Source: an uncultured Bariatricus sp. (GTDB taxonomy: Bacteria; Bacillota; Clostridia; Lachnospirales; Lachnospiraceae). Taken from it: DNA of 17,879 nt. The notes under the pieces were generated by a model. The model saw nothing but the letters and a program-made list of their open reading frames with translations. It had not been told where the DNA came from and ran no database searches. The translations under genes and the position numbers were made by a program. Where the stretch lies: NCBI GenBank assembly GCA_934307065.1, contig CAKRCD010000032.1:1-17879 (forward strand). The letters are read 5' to 3'. Positions 1-9,391 of the stretch are shown in pieces (position 1 is the stretch's first letter; each line of letters begins with the position of its first letter).

Positions 1-1345
1 GGAATGTCGGGTCTTCTTCTGCAAGTTTTGCAAGAGATTCACCAAGTTTACCCTGAGAAGCTTTTGTCTTAGGCTCAATAGCAAGCTCGATAACTGGTTC
101 TGGGAATTCCATGGATTCCAGAATTACCGGATGCTGTTCATCACAGATTGTATCACCTGTAGTTGTAAACTTGAATCCGATAGCTGCTGCAATATCACCT
201 GAATATACTTTATCAAGCTCTTCTCTCTTGTTTGCATGCATCTGAAGAATACGTCCAACACGTTCTTTCTTATTCTTTGTAGCATTTAATACATAAGAAC
301 CTGAATTGCAAGTTCCTGAGTATACACGGAAGTAAGCAAGCTTACCTACGAATGGGTCAGTCATAATCTTGAATGCCAGAGCTGAGAACGGTTCGTCATC
401 TGATGAATGTCTCTCAACTTCGTTTCCATCTTCGTCAACACCCTTGATAGCCGGGATGTCAAGTGGAGATGGCATAAATTCGATAATCGCATCAAGAAGC
501 TTCTGAACACCTTTGTTTCTGTAAGCTGTACCACAGCAAACAGGAACTGCCTGACATTCACATGTAGCTTTTCTAAGAACTGCTTTCAGCTGCTCTGTAG
601 TTGGTTCTTCACCATCAAGATACATCATCATTAATTCATCGTCTAATTCACAGATTTTTTCAACTAATTCAGTTCTGTACAGTTCTGCATCTTCCTTCAT
701 ATCTTCTGGGATATCAACGATAGAAATATCTTCGCCCTTATCATCATTGTAGATATATGCTTTCATTTCGAATAAGTCAACGATTCCTTTAAATTCATCT
801 TCTTTTCCGATTGGAAGCTGAAGGCAGATCGCATTCTTACCTAATCTTGTTTTAATCTGATCTACTGCTCCGTAGAAATTAGCACCTAAGATGTCCATCT
901 TGTTGATGAAAGCCATTCTTGGTACATTGTATGTGTCTGCCTGACGCCATACGTTTTCTGACTGAGGTTCAACACCACCCTTTGCACAGAATACACCTAC
1001 GGCACCATCAAGTACACGGAGTGAACGTTCAACTTCTACAGTGAAGTCTACGTGTCCCGGAGTATCGATGATGTTAATACGATGCTCTAATGCACCTGCT
1101 TTTGGCTTGCAGTTTTCCTGCAATGTCCAGTGGCATGTTGTAGCAGCTGAAGTAATTGTGATACCTCTTTCCTGCTCCTGTTCCATCCAGTCCATGGTAG
1201 CAGTACCTTCATGAGTATCACCGATTTTATGATTAACACCGGTATAGTAAAGAATACGTTCTGTTGTAGTAGTCTTACCAGCATCAATATGAGCCATAAT
1301 ACCAATGTTTCTAGTTCTCTCTAATGGATATTCTCTTCCAGCCAA
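1..1345 (-). CDS. fusA: Translation elongation factor G (EF-G), N-terminal 448 codons; 3' end outside window
   Basis: EF-G is the ribosomal translocase, a GTPase that moves tRNAs and mRNA after peptide transfer. The visible part begins [20 protein letters not shown] and carries the G1 loop AHIDAGKT (residues 18-25), G3 DTPGH (94-98) and G4 NKMD (148-151), then runs into domain II. It is open to the window edge at about residue 448 of roughly 700. The start is TTG at 1345-1343: it gives the family N-terminus, and an AGGAGG lies 8 nt upstream; the first in-frame ATG (residue 17) would remove part of the G domain. About 14 residues (74-87) lie between CHW and [11 protein letters not shown], where most EF-Gs have only two or three. 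It is the third gene of the rpsL-rpsG-fusA unit, 38 nt after rpsG, with no promoter seen in the gap. A tetracycline-resistance Tet(M)-type paralogue is unlikely because of this context. Confidence 0.97.
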   Translation of the reverse strand, partial: MAGREYPLERTRNIGIMAHIDAGKTTTTERILYYTGVNHKIGDTHEGTATMDWMEQEQERGITITSAATTCHWTLQENCKPKAGALEHRINIIDTPGHVDFTVEVERSLRVLDGAVGVFCAKGGVEPQSENVWRQADTYNVPRMAFINKMDILGANFYGAVDQIKTRLGKNAICLQLPIGKEDEFKGIVDLFEMKAYIYNDDKGEDISIVDIPEDMKEDAELYRTELVEKICELDDELMMMYLDGEEPTTEQLKAVLRKATCECQAVPVCCGTAYRNKGVQKLLDAIIEFMPSPLDIPAIKGVDEDGNEVERHSSDDEPFSALAFKIMTDPFVGKLAYFRVYSGTCNSGSYVLNATKNKKERVGRILQMHANKREELDKVYSGDIAAAIGFKFTTTGDTICDEQHPVILESMEFPEPVIELAIEPKTKASQGKLGESLAKLAEEDPTF

Positions 1346-1383
1346 GGTCTTTTCCTCCTATAATTGATAACACGCAATGTATC

Positions 1384-1854
1384 TTAGAAACGATAGTGTG
1401 AAAATGCCTTGTTCGCTTCTGCCATTTTGTGCATTTCTTCTTTTCTCTTTACAGATGCACCAGTGTTGTTTGCTGCATCAAGAATTTCATTTGCCAATCT
1501 TTCTTCCATTGTCTTTTCTCCTCTTTTACGAGAAAAGATTGTCAGCCAGCGAAGAGCTAATGTCTGTCTTCTGTCTGCTCTAACTTCGATTGGTACCTGA
1601 TAAGTTGCACCACCAATACGTCTTGCTTTTACTTCAAGTACTGGCATGATGTTGTTCATTGCTTCTTCGAATACTTCAAGAGCTGGTTTGTCTGATTTTT
1701 CTGCAACTCTTTCAAATGCGCCATATACAATCTTCTGTGCTACACCTTTCTTACCATCCAACATAATGTTATTGATAAGCTTTGTAACAACCTTGTTATT
1801 GTATAATGGATCCGCTAATACGTCTCTTTTCTGAGTATGTCCTTTACGTGGCAC
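1384..1854 (-). CDS. rpsG: 30S ribosomal protein S7
   Basis: S7 nucleates assembly of the 3' domain of 16S rRNA (the small-subunit head) and lines the E site. The protein is 156 aa, the usual bacterial length, and carries typical S7 segments such as [16 protein letters not shown] and TLALRWL. I chose the GTG at 1854 ([17 protein letters not shown] follows the start). It has an AAGGAGGG Shine-Dalgarno 7 nt upstream and gives the standard N-terminus. An in-frame ATG at 1911 would add 19 non-conserved residues translated through that Shine-Dalgarno, so I reject it. It sits between rpsL and fusA. The 207-nt spacer before it is long for neighbouring str-operon genes and contains stem-loops. In E. 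coli S7 represses its operon by binding the S12-S7 spacer; the same here is inference. Confidence 0.97.
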   Translation of the reverse strand: MPRKGHTQKRDVLADPLYNNKVVTKLINNIMLDGKKGVAQKIVYGAFERVAEKSDKPALEVFEEAMNNIMPVLEVKARRIGGATYQVPIEVRADRRQTLALRWLTIFSRKRGEKTMEERLANEILDAANNTGASVKRKEEMHKMAEANKAFSHYRF

Positions 1855-2061
1855 GGTCCTTCCCTCCTTATACATGTTGGTAAAGTTCTTCACTTTACTT
1901 GAATAATTCATCGGTACTCACATGTGTCTTTCTATGTGTATTGCTCACGGGACATCCTCATTCCTGCCGGAAGGCAGGATTTATATGGATTAAACCCGCA
2001 ACCAACTATAATCTCATAGTTCTGTTTGTGATACGATAACTCGTTACAAATGTTTTAAATC
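1855..2061 (-). promoter_or_regulatory. Structured rpsL-rpsG intergenic leader
   Basis: This 207-nt spacer holds no convincing gene. On the minus strand it contains a 7-bp hairpin TCCTGCC-TTCC-GGCAGGA (1979-1962) and, 10 nt before the rpsG Shine-Dalgarno, a second perfect 7-bp hairpin GTAAAGT-GAAGA-ACTTTAC (1898-1880). Neither is followed by a U-tract on the minus strand, so they are not terminators. The place matches that of the S7 repressor site in E. coli, but I see no sequence match that proves S7 binding. An mRNA processing or stability role is an alternative. Confidence 0.45.
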
Positions 2062-2484
2062 TTATTTCTTAGCGTCTTTTGGTCTCTTAGCACCGTATTT
2101 AGAACGTGCCTGACGTCTCTTTGCAACACCTGCTGTATCAAGTGTTCCACGAACGATATGGTATCTAGTACCTGGTAAGTCCTTAACACGACCACCACGA
2201 ATCAGAACAACGCTATGTTCCTGAAGGTTGTGTCCTTCTCCTGGGATGTAGCTTGTTACTTCGATTCCGTTAGAAAGACGAACTCTGGCGATCTTTCTAA
2301 GAGCTGAGTTAGGTTTCTTAGGTGTAGCTGTCTTAACTGCTGTACATACACCTCTCTTCTGTGGTGCAGATACATCAGTAGCTTTCTTCTTCAAAGAGTT
2401 GTATCCTTTCTGAAGAGCTGGAGCTGTAGATTTCTTTACAGCTGTCTGACGTCCTTTTCTTACTAACTGGTTAAATGTTGGCAT
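2062..2484 (-). CDS. rpsL: 30S ribosomal protein S12
   Basis: S12 sits at the decoding centre and helps control accuracy. The protein is 140 aa in the long form common in Gram-positives, with about 14 extra residues near the N-terminus compared with E. coli (region 22-40). The decoding-site segments are intact: [11 protein letters not shown] (K56, K57) and GGRVKDLPG (K101, D102). The lysines at the streptomycin-resistance positions are wild type, and D102 matches the aspartate methylthiolated by RimO in E. coli. The ATG at 2484 gives the family start [12 protein letters not shown] and has AGGAGG 8 nt upstream. A GTG nine nt earlier overlaps that Shine-Dalgarno and is rejected. It is the first gene of the rpsL-rpsG-fusA unit, with its own promoter about 90 nt upstream. 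Confidence 0.98.
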   Translation of the reverse strand: MPTFNQLVRKGRQTAVKKSTAPALQKGYNSLKKKATDVSAPQKRGVCTAVKTATPKKPNSALRKIARVRLSNGIEVTSYIPGEGHNLQEHSVVLIRGGRVKDLPGTRYHIVRGTLDTAGVAKRRQARSKYGAKRPKDAKK

Positions 2485-2539
2485 CTCTTTCACCTCCTAT
2501 GATGTAATAATTGGTTACGTTAAACATTTCTGTTTTTGA

Positions 2540-2570
2540 GCGCAAAAATTACGTTACACTTTTTTAGCGC
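2540..2570 (-). promoter_or_regulatory. 5' stem-loop of the rpsL mRNA
   Basis: On the minus strand GCGC-T-AAAAA (2570-2561) can pair with TTTTTGCGC (2548-2540), giving a nine-pair stem with one bulged T. It begins at the base predicted as transcription start from the promoter just upstream, so the transcript would open with this hairpin. A 5' end stabilising role or a ribosomal-protein site is possible; no known leader family was recognised. Confidence 0.4.
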
Positions 2571-2577
2571 CTTGGAT

Positions 2578-2606
2578 ATTGTATTATATTGCTCGAAAAA
2601 AGTCAA
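2578..2606 (-). promoter_or_regulatory. Sigma-A type promoter of rpsL-rpsG-fusA
   Basis: TTGACT (-35, 2606-2601) and TACAAT (-10, 2583-2578) are separated by exactly 17 nt, predicting a start near 2571 and an 87-nt leader. The -35 hexamer and spacer overlap the foot and U-tract of the terminator ending the upstream LCP gene, so the same bases serve both. Confidence 0.75.
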
Positions 2607-2636
2607 GGCATTCTGAAACTTTTTTCAGAATGCCTT
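2596..2636 (-). terminator. Intrinsic terminator after the LCP gene
   Basis: A perfect 14-bp stem (AAGGCATTCTGAAA with its complement, 4-nt loop; 2605-2636) is followed on the minus strand, after GAC, by TTTTTT (2601-2596). It lies about 55 nt after the LCP stop codon and separates that gene from rpsL. No comparable long U-run follows on the plus strand, so it reads as a minus-strand terminator. Confidence 0.8.
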
Positions 2637-2692
2637 TCTATTTACGTTACACAAAGCGTGTCTCTCATAGTTCTCTACTATCTTTGCAATAT

Positions 2693-4429
2693 TTATTCAG
2701 ACGTGTTCGTTGAACCTTCCAAAACTTCTCCTGCTTCTACCCTGTTAATCAAATCTATAATATTTGCTACAGACTGCTCATTCGGTATCGTAACGTAAAG
2801 TGGCGTATTTCCAGATGAATAGCAAGTTCGCTTATCACCATATCCTTCTGCTGAAACTGAGTAAATGTGCCACTCCGGGTTTTTCCGAAGCTGTGTTTTA
2901 ATCAGAGTCTGAATCTGCTCCATACTAAAGTTGGTATCCACTCCATCACTGACAGAATCAATAATCTCAGTAGCTCCTCTAAGCATAGCTGGCGACATCA
3001 TTTTTTTAATCATCGCAGTAATGACTGCCTGCTGATGCCTGCCTCGTGCATTGTCTCCATCTCCCAGGGCATGTCTTTCACGGCAGAATGCGAGTGCACT
3101 GGTTCCATCAAAATAATTGACCCCTTCATTTACATGAATCATTGCGCCGGATTCCCAGCCTGTGTCAAACGCTTCATCTGAAACGACCTCCAGTCCGCCA
3201 AGCGCATCCACAATATTAATCAATGATGTGAAATTCACTCTTCCGAAGAACTGGATATCCATCTCATAAAGCTGTTCCAAAGTGGCCATAGAAGCATCGA
3301 TTCCGTAAATACCTGCATGGGTCAGTTTGTCTCTCTGGCGACCGGAAATATTAGGAATCGTTACATAATAATCTCGCGGTGTTGTCACAAGCAATATCTG
3401 ATGACTCTGTGGATTAACAACTGCAATGATATTTACATCACTCCGGTCTGCGGAAGAAATTTCGTTATAGGTATCCATCCCGCTCAAATAAACCGCAAAA
3501 GGTTCTGTCATGTCGGAATCCACCACTTCATTCTGGATTTCTACCACAATATTGTGTGTGTAAATAATTTTAATCGTTTTTTCAAATTCTGGTATCTGTT
3601 CCTGGATAATACTGGTCTGACTGGAATTGTAGATAATTGCCTGCACTTCGCCATCTAACAATGCATTCGCCTCATCAATCAAATTGTTATATTCCTGAAC
3701 ATCCAGGGTTTCTCCTACTTCATTTTCAATCATACTAAGTCCGGTGCGCATCTGGTCTCCATACGTGCTATACTGGATACCAAACTTATAGTCTGCCGCA
3801 TCCTCAATCTTCTCTGCCTTATCCTCTGCCTTTACCGCAACCACAATTGCACTGGTAGACTTATTGCTGCCAAAGATTTTGCCTGCCGCTGCATTTACCT
3901 TACCAAGATAGAAAGAGCCTGCTGCTAATATAATACACATAATAATACAGAATAACTTGCCGGCCATTCCTTTCCCCTTAGCCAATATCTGGCTAAGCAA
4001 AGTAATACCAAGCAGAATTACCAAAATTCCTATTGCAACACCCACATAAGTCATAGGCAGTAAATCAAAAAACAGAACATTTACCATCAGAACCACCGAC
4101 AACACAAACTGTACAATTGCAAGTAAATATCCGATTATTTTACTTACCAGATTTTTACGTCTTCCACGGCGTTTCCGCTTATGTTTACCACAGTCCTCCT
4201 CTTTACGCTTCGACCCGGACGACTTCTTCATTTTTCTTACATCCTCTTTATAATAATCCTCTTCATAATATTTCGAAGAATTCCTTCTGTCTTCTTCATA
4301 GGAATAACGGTTTTTTCCTTTGCTTCTTCTGCTTACCTCTCGGTTGTTGTTGACATTTCGCATATTGATATTGGCATTTTCACAGGAACCTCTGTTCCGC
4401 TTATTTGACCGGTTTGTCTTCTGTTTCAT
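2693..4429 (-). CDS. LytR-CpsA-Psr (LCP) family cell-wall polymer ligase, multi-pass
   Basis: LCP enzymes transfer lipid-linked anionic polymers (teichoic acids, capsule or cell-wall polysaccharide) to peptidoglycan on the outer face of the membrane. The 578-aa protein starts with about 93 polar residues rich in Lys, Arg, Asn and Ser, presumably cytoplasmic. Three hydrophobic segments follow (about 95-122, 125-150 and 157-176), then a linker domain (about 190-320) of unknown role and the LCP domain (about 325-480). LCP hallmarks are TTPRDYYV (R352, D353), RDKLTHAGIYG (366-376), DALGGLEV and the CRERH...D...ARGRH run (450-465), which supplies the pyrophosphate-binding arginines. Many LCP proteins have only one membrane segment, so three plus a long tail is notable. 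The ATG at 4429 has GGAG five nt upstream. It lies 81 nt after the peptidase gene and ends at a terminator. Its polymer substrate cannot be told from sequence. Confidence 0.9.
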   Translation of the reverse strand: MKQKTNRSNKRNRGSCENANINMRNVNNNREVSRRSKGKNRYSYEEDRRNSSKYYEEDYYKEDVRKMKKSSGSKRKEEDCGKHKRKRRGRRKNLVSKIIGYLLAIVQFVLSVVLMVNVLFFDLLPMTYVGVAIGILVILLGITLLSQILAKGKGMAGKLFCIIMCIILAAGSFYLGKVNAAAGKIFGSNKSTSAIVVAVKAEDKAEKIEDAADYKFGIQYSTYGDQMRTGLSMIENEVGETLDVQEYNNLIDEANALLDGEVQAIIYNSSQTSIIQEQIPEFEKTIKIIYTHNIVVEIQNEVVDSDMTEPFAVYLSGMDTYNEISSADRSDVNIIAVVNPQSHQILLVTTPRDYYVTIPNISGRQRDKLTHAGIYGIDASMATLEQLYEMDIQFFGRVNFTSLINIVDALGGLEVVSDEAFDTGWESGAMIHVNEGVNYFDGTSALAFCRERHALGDGDNARGRHQQAVITAMIKKMMSPAMLRGATEIIDSVSDGVDTNFSMEQIQTLIKTQLRKNPEWHIYSVSAEGYGDKRTCYSSGNTPLYVTIPNEQSVANIIDLINRVEAGEVLEGSTNTSE

Positions 4430-4510
4430 ACATTCTCCAATTCATTACTCTCGATAATCTGCCTGTCGCAAGATTATTAATCATTTTGAATAAAGTTACA
4501 TCAATATATT

Positions 4511-5608
4511 TTATTCTTTTTTACCGATATTGTCAACAACAATCAGTTCTTTTGGGAAATGGTTCAGTACTTCACACCCGTCTTCCGTAATCAATACCAA
4601 GTCTTCGATTCTGACACCAAAGTTTTCTTCCGGAAGATAAATACCCGGTTCTACAGAAAAACATTGACCCACCTGGATGATTGCTTCGTTCGTAGAAGAA
4701 ACATCTCCATATTCGTGATCTTCCAGACCAATCGAATGCCCTGTTCTGTGGGTAAAATATGCGCCATATCCTTGTTCTTCGATATAATTGCGCGCTGCCA
4801 AATCCACGTCGCACATACGGTTTCCAGCCCTTGCAGCCGCAATTCCCCGTAGATTTGCTTCCAAAACGATATTGTAAATTTCTTTCTGGCGCTCCGAAAC
4901 TTCCCCGAGAAATACTGTTCTGGTCATATCCGATGCATAATTATCTTTCATGCCACCGATATCAAGTACCACGCTGTCTCCGGTCTTTCCTTTTGTATCG
5001 TCTGTCATATGATGCGGATCCGCTCCGTTTTTTCCAAAAGCTGTTATCGGAGAAAAAGAAACATCTTCGCAGCCATGAGAATCATACAACTTTCTGACCG
5101 CTGCACTCAATTCTTTTTCCGACATTCCTTTACCAATCATCGAAATCAGTTCTCCCATAACTTCATCATTAATCCGGGAGGAAATCCGCATTTTTTCCTG
5201 TTCTTCTTCATCTTTTACTATGCGGACTCCATCTACAATCGTAGAACCATTCACATAGCCTTTTGCTCCGTCCAATTCCTGCAGTCTCAATAAAAATCTG
5301 GCAGGCCATGTCTTATCAATTCCAATCATCTTATCATGTTCCAGAACTTCATTTAATATTGCCACTCCATCCTGCATGTCGTTATACCAGACAAGTTCCA
5401 CACCCAAATCCTTATTTTGCGGAAACAGTTCATTAATAACAAGCTTGTGATTCCCATTTATATTCAAATAAAGTGCGAGCAAGCGTTCTCCCGAATGAAT
5501 CCATTTTCCTGTCAGATAAAAAATTGCAGTAGCATCTGAAATAATCATCTGAGGAATTCCGCTTTCTTTCATAGCATCTAATATTCTTTGTACTCTTTGT
5601 TCTTTCAT
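4511..5608 (-). CDS. M24 family metallopeptidase, Xaa-Pro aminopeptidase/dipeptidase type
   Basis: This predicted cytosolic 'pita-bread' metallopeptidase would cleave Xaa-Pro bonds in short peptides. The 365-aa protein has an N-terminal creatinase/prolidase-like domain (about 1-125) and a C-terminal catalytic domain. All five dinuclear-metal ligands are visible: D216 (VVLDIGG), D227 (SDMTRT), H291 (RTGHSIGL), E320 (SVEPGIY) and E335 (RIEDL). The DPHHMT motif (197-202) supplies an expected active-site histidine. The length fits the short YqhT/PapA-like group better than the roughly 440-aa E. coli PepP. No signal peptide is seen. The ATG at 5608 follows AGAGGG with 7 nt spacing. It lies between the rpoC terminator and the LCP gene and may be cotranscribed with the latter (81-nt gap, no terminator seen). 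Whether it is an aminopeptidase (PepP) or dipeptidase (PepQ) is not decidable here. Confidence 0.9.
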   Translation of the reverse strand: MKEQRVQRILDAMKESGIPQMIISDATAIFYLTGKWIHSGERLLALYLNINGNHKLVINELFPQNKDLGVELVWYNDMQDGVAILNEVLEHDKMIGIDKTWPARFLLRLQELDGAKGYVNGSTIVDGVRIVKDEEEQEKMRISSRINDEVMGELISMIGKGMSEKELSAAVRKLYDSHGCEDVSFSPITAFGKNGADPHHMTDDTKGKTGDSVVLDIGGMKDNYASDMTRTVFLGEVSERQKEIYNIVLEANLRGIAAARAGNRMCDVDLAARNYIEEQGYGAYFTHRTGHSIGLEDHEYGDVSSTNEAIIQVGQCFSVEPGIYLPEENFGVRIEDLVLITEDGCEVLNHFPKELIVVDNIGKKE

Positions 5609-5627
5609 TTTGTTGCCCTCTTATCAT

Positions 5628-5655
5628 AAAAGGAGGATTCTGTTCAGAATCCCCC
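5628..5655 (-). terminator. Probable intrinsic terminator after rpoC
   Basis: On the minus strand GGGGGATTCT pairs with AGAATCCTCC (one G-U pair, 4-nt loop GAAC; 5655-5632), followed by a short TTTT (5631-5628). It lies 49 nt beyond the rpoC stop. The U-run is short, so some readthrough into the peptidase gene is likely; I found no convincing promoter for that gene. Confidence 0.6.
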
Positions 5656-5703
5656 CATTTTTATTTTATCCTTATCAAAACAGTTTTACGATATATCCAG
5701 CAA

Positions 5704-8700
5704 TTATTCTGTGACATCTGCAGTTTCAAATTCAGAAACGTCTTCTGTTTCCACATTTTCGCCAAGAGATAACTCTTCGTCCTCATCATCGAACTCGTTG
5801 AGCATGATTTCTTCTTCCTTGGTAAGTTCGGTATCCAGCTTTACATTACGGTATTTCTTCATACCTGTTCCTGCCGGAATCAATTTACCAATCAGAACAT
5901 TTTCTTTCAGACCGATTAAGTGGTCGACTTTACCCTTGATAGCTGCTTCTGTAAGAACCTTGGTTGTTTCCTGGAAAGAAGCTGCTGACAGGAAGGAATC
6001 TGTTGCAAGAGAGGCTTTGGTAATACCGAGCATAATCTGTTCTCCTGTTGCAGGTTCTTTACCTTCTGCAATCATCTGTTCATTTACATCGTTGAACTCC
6101 AGAACATTTACCATGGTTCCCGGAAGGAATTCGGTATCTCCTCTTTCTTCAATGCGAATCTTCTTCAACATCTGGCGCACGATTACTTCAATATGTTTAT
6201 CATTGATATCTACACCCTGAAGTCGATATACCCGCTGCACTTCCTGAAGCATATAATCCTGGGCTGCGCGCAGTCCTTTAATCTTCAGAAGATCATGCGG
6301 ATTCACACTACCTTCCGTAAGTTCATCACCAGCTTCCAGATGAGCACCATCCTGAACCTTAATTCGTGAACCATAAGGAATCAAATATGCTTTCTGTTCT
6401 CCGGTTTCCTGATTTGTAACAATCACTTCTCGTTTCTTCTTTGTATCATGAAGCGTAGCAATACCACCGAATTCTGTAATAATTGCAAGTCCTTTTGGCT
6501 TTCTTGCTTCGAAAAGTTCTTCGACACGAGGAAGACCCTGTGTAATATCATCACCTGCAACACCACCGGTATGGAAAGTTCTCATAGTAAGCTGTGTACC
6601 AGGTTCTCCGATAGACTGGGCTGCGATAATACCTACAGCTTCACCGACCTGAACAGGTTCACCGGTTGCCATGTTTGCTCCGTAACATTTTGCACAGATA
6701 CCAACATGTGATTTACAAGTAAGAATCGTACGAATCTTCACTTTCTTAATTGGTGAATTTCCGTTTTCATCCACTCCATCTTTCACAATCTTCTCTGCAC
6801 GCTTTGGTGTAATCATGTGATTTGCTTTTACAAGCACATTTCCATCCTTATCATAAATGTCATAGCACGAATAACGTCCTGTAATACGATCCTGTAGGCT
6901 TTCAATTTCTTCATTTCCATCGGTAAATGCATGTACGTACATTCCCGGGATTTCAGCACCTTCCGGTACGCAGTCTACATCGCGGATAATCAAATCCTGT
7001 GAGACATCAACAAGTCGTCTTGTAAGGTATCCTGAATCGGCTGTACGAAGCGCTGTATCGGAAAGTCCTTTACGGGCTCCATGGGCTGACATAAAGTACT
7101 CCAATACGTCAAGTCCTTCACGGAAGTTTGACTTGATAGGCAGCTCGATTGTACGACCTGTTGTATCTGCCATAAGTCCACGCATACCTGCCAGCTGTTT
7201 AATCTGCTTGTCAGAACCACGGGCTCCGGAATCTGCCATCATGTAGATATTATTGTATTTATCCAATCCATCAAGCAGCGCTTTTGTCAAAGCTTCGTCC
7301 GTGTTCTTCCATGTTTCTACAACTTCTTTATAACGTTCTTCTTCTGTAATAAGACCACGCTTGTAGTTCTTTGTAATCTTATCTACTGTGTTCTGCGCTT
7401 CCGCAATCATTTCCGGTTTCTGAGGTGGCACTGTCATATCAGAAATAGAAACAGTCATAGCTGCTTTTGTAGAAAGCTTGTAACCCATTGCTTTTACGTT
7501 GTCAAGAACTTCTGCTGTCACAGATGCGCCATGAGTATTGATTACCTTTTCCAGAATCTTCTTCAACTGTTTCTTTCCTACATGGAAATCAATTTCCAGA
7601 AGAAGGTCATTTTCTTCCTTGCTTCGGTCTACAAATCCAAGATCCTGCGGAATGATTTCATTGAAGATAAATCTTCCCAGTGTAGACTCTACTGTTCCGG
7701 TCTTGGTTGTTCCATCCGGCATCTGCTTGTGTACACGTACTTTAATTCTCGAATGAAGTGTAACAACTCCGTTTTCATAAGCAAGAATTGCCTCGTTAAT
7801 GCTCTTAAATACCTTTCCTTCTCCGATTGCTCCCGGTCTTTCCTGTGTCAGATAGTAAATACCAAGGACCATATCCTGTGAAGGAACTGCTACCGGACCA
7901 CCATCAGATGGCTTCAGTAAGTTATTAGGTGAAAGGAGGAGGAAACGGCATTCTGCCTGGGCTTCTACCGAAAGCGGCAGATGCACAGCCATCTGGTCAC
8001 CGTCGAAGTCGGCATTGAACGCTGTACAAACCAGTGGATGAAGCTTAATTGCCTTACCTTCTACCAGAATTGGTTCAAATGCCTGGATACCAAGTCTGTG
8101 CAAAGTAGGAGCACGGTTCAGCATAACCGGATGTTCTTTGATTACATCTTCCAGAACATCCCATACCTCCGGCTGAAGACGTTCTACCATCTTCTTTGCA
8201 TTTTTAATATTATGTGCAGTTCCGTTTGCAACAAGCTCTTTCATAACAAATGGTTTGAACAGCTCGATTGCCATTTCTTTTGGAAGACCACACTGATAAA
8301 TCTTAAGTTCCGGTCCAACAACGATAACCGAACGTCCTGAGTAGTCAACACGTTTTCCAAGAAGGTTCTGACGGAAACGTCCTGATTTACCTTTCAGCAT
8401 ATCAGATAATGACTTCAAGGCACGGTTTCCAGGTCCTGTTACCGGACGGCCGCGGCGTCCATTATCAATCAGGGCATCTACAGCTTCCTGCAGCATTCTC
8501 TTTTCATTTCGAACAATAATGTCCGGTGCGCCCAATTCAAGAAGTCTTCTCAGGCGGTTATTTCTGTTGATAATTCTACGATACAAATCGTTCAGGTCAG
8601 ATGTTGCAAAACGTCCGCCATCAAGCTGTACCATAGGACGAAGATCTGGTGGGATAACCGGTACTGCTGTAAGAATCATCCATTCCGGCTTATTTCCCGA

Positions 8701-9378
8701 TTCACGGAAAGCCTCTACCACTTCCAGACGTTTTACGATTCTTGCGCGCTTCTGTCCGGTTGCTCCAAGGAGCCCTGCCTGAAGTTCTTCATATTCTTTT
8801 TCCAAATCGATTGCTTCCAGAAGCTCTTTAATTGATTCAGCACCCATACCTACACGGAATGTATCTCCCCATGTCTCTCTGGCTTCCTGATATTCGCTTT
8901 CTGAAAGTACCTGTTTGTACTGTAAATCTGTTTCTCCCTTATCCAATACGATATAAGATGCAAAATACAGTACCTTTTCCAGTGTTCTCGGTGATAAATC
9001 AAGAATCAGACCCATACGGCTCGGAATTCCCTTGAAATACCAGATATGAGAAACCGGTGCGGCCAGTGCGATGTGACCCATACGTTCACGTCGCACAGTT
9101 GCCTTTGTAACTTCTACACCACAACGGTCGCAAATGACACCTTTGTAGCGGATTTTCTTATATTTACCACAGTGACATTCCCAGTCTTTACTAGGTCCGA
9201 AAATTCTTTCACAGAACAGACCATCTCTTTCTGGTTTTAATGTTCTATAATTGATGGTTTCCGGTTTTGTCACTTCACCTCTAGACCATTCCAGAATTTT
9301 TTCCGGAGACGCCAGGCCAATTTTAATCGCATCAAACGTCATTGGCTGATACGTTGCTTCGTTTTTTGTTTCTGTCAT
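5704..9378 (-). CDS. rpoC: DNA-directed RNA polymerase subunit beta'
   Basis: This is the catalytic subunit that forms the active-site cleft with beta. The 1224-aa protein has the N-terminal zinc ribbon (C68, C70, C83, C86), the Mg-binding loop NADFDGDQM (455-463; D457, D459, D461), a bridge helix around 750-790 and the second zinc site (C803, C888, C895, C898). The trigger-loop segment TMRTFHTGG (M932, R933, H936) is present. There is no large insertion of the kind seen in the trigger loop of E. coli. The C-terminus ends in a strongly acidic stretch (about 1185-1224). The ATG at 9378 has GGGAGG 8 nt upstream. The gene starts 13 nt after the rpoB stop, so beta and beta' are translated from one message. 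A stem-loop with a short U-run follows it. Confidence 0.99.
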   Translation of the reverse strand: MTETKNEATYQPMTFDAIKIGLASPEKILEWSRGEVTKPETINYRTLKPERDGLFCERIFGPSKDWECHCGKYKKIRYKGVICDRCGVEVTKATVRRERMGHIALAAPVSHIWYFKGIPSRMGLILDLSPRTLEKVLYFASYIVLDKGETDLQYKQVLSESEYQEARETWGDTFRVGMGAESIKELLEAIDLEKEYEELQAGLLGATGQKRARIVKRLEVVEAFRESGNKPEWMILTAVPVIPPDLRPMVQLDGGRFATSDLNDLYRRIINRNNRLRRLLELGAPDIIVRNEKRMLQEAVDALIDNGRRGRPVTGPGNRALKSLSDMLKGKSGRFRQNLLGKRVDYSGRSVIVVGPELKIYQCGLPKEMAIELFKPFVMKELVANGTAHNIKNAKKMVERLQPEVWDVLEDVIKEHPVMLNRAPTLHRLGIQAFEPILVEGKAIKLHPLVCTAFNADFDGDQMAVHLPLSVEAQAECRFLLLSPNNLLKPSDGGPVAVPSQDMVLGIYYLTQERPGAIGEGKVFKSINEAILAYENGVVTLHSRIKVRVHKQMPDGTTKTGTVESTLGRFIFNEIIPQDLGFVDRSKEENDLLLEIDFHVGKKQLKKILEKVINTHGASVTAEVLDNVKAMGYKLSTKAAMTVSISDMTVPPQKPEMIAEAQNTVDKITKNYKRGLITEEERYKEVVETWKNTDEALTKALLDGLDKYNNIYMMADSGARGSDKQIKQLAGMRGLMADTTGRTIELPIKSNFREGLDVLEYFMSAHGARKGLSDTALRTADSGYLTRRLVDVSQDLIIRDVDCVPEGAEIPGMYVHAFTDGNEEIESLQDRITGRYSCYDIYDKDGNVLVKANHMITPKRAEKIVKDGVDENGNSPIKKVKIRTILTCKSHVGICAKCYGANMATGEPVQVGEAVGIIAAQSIGEPGTQLTMRTFHTGGVAGDDITQGLPRVEELFEARKPKGLAIITEFGGIATLHDTKKKREVIVTNQETGEQKAYLIPYGSRIKVQDGAHLEAGDELTEGSVNPHDLLKIKGLRAAQDYMLQEVQRVYRLQGVDINDKHIEVIVRQMLKKIRIEERGDTEFLPGTMVNVLEFNDVNEQMIAEGKEPATGEQIMLGITKASLATDSFLSAASFQETTKVLTEAAIKGKVDHLIGLKENVLIGKLIPAGTGMKKYRNVKLDTELTKEEEIMLNEFDDEDEELSLGENVETEDVSEFETADVTE

Positions 9379-9391
9379 ATCGGCATCCTCC

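Noticed and set aside
1855..1911. In-frame ATG at 1911 adding 19 residues to S7
   Set aside because: The added residues are read through the AAGGAGGG Shine-Dalgarno and are not part of S7; the GTG at 1854 gives the exact family length of 156 aa.
1921..1970. Tiny frames in the S12-S7 spacer (for example ATGAGGATGTCCCGTGAGC, 9 codons) as a leader peptide
   Set aside because: Short, no run of regulatory codons, and no pairing partner that would make an attenuator.
1962..1979. Hairpin in the S12-S7 spacer as a terminator
   Set aside because: No U-tract on the minus strand, and rpsG and fusA have no promoter of their own that I can see.
4430..4510. Promoter or terminator between the peptidase and LCP genes
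   Set aside because: Only a 7-bp hairpin (ATAATCT/AGATTAT) without a U-tract and poor -35/-10 matches were found.
5711..6220. Plus-strand open frame of 169 codons opposite the rpoC 3' end
   Set aside because: Its Ser-rich start is the complement of the Glu/Asp-rich RpoC tail; no ribosome site, no family resemblance.
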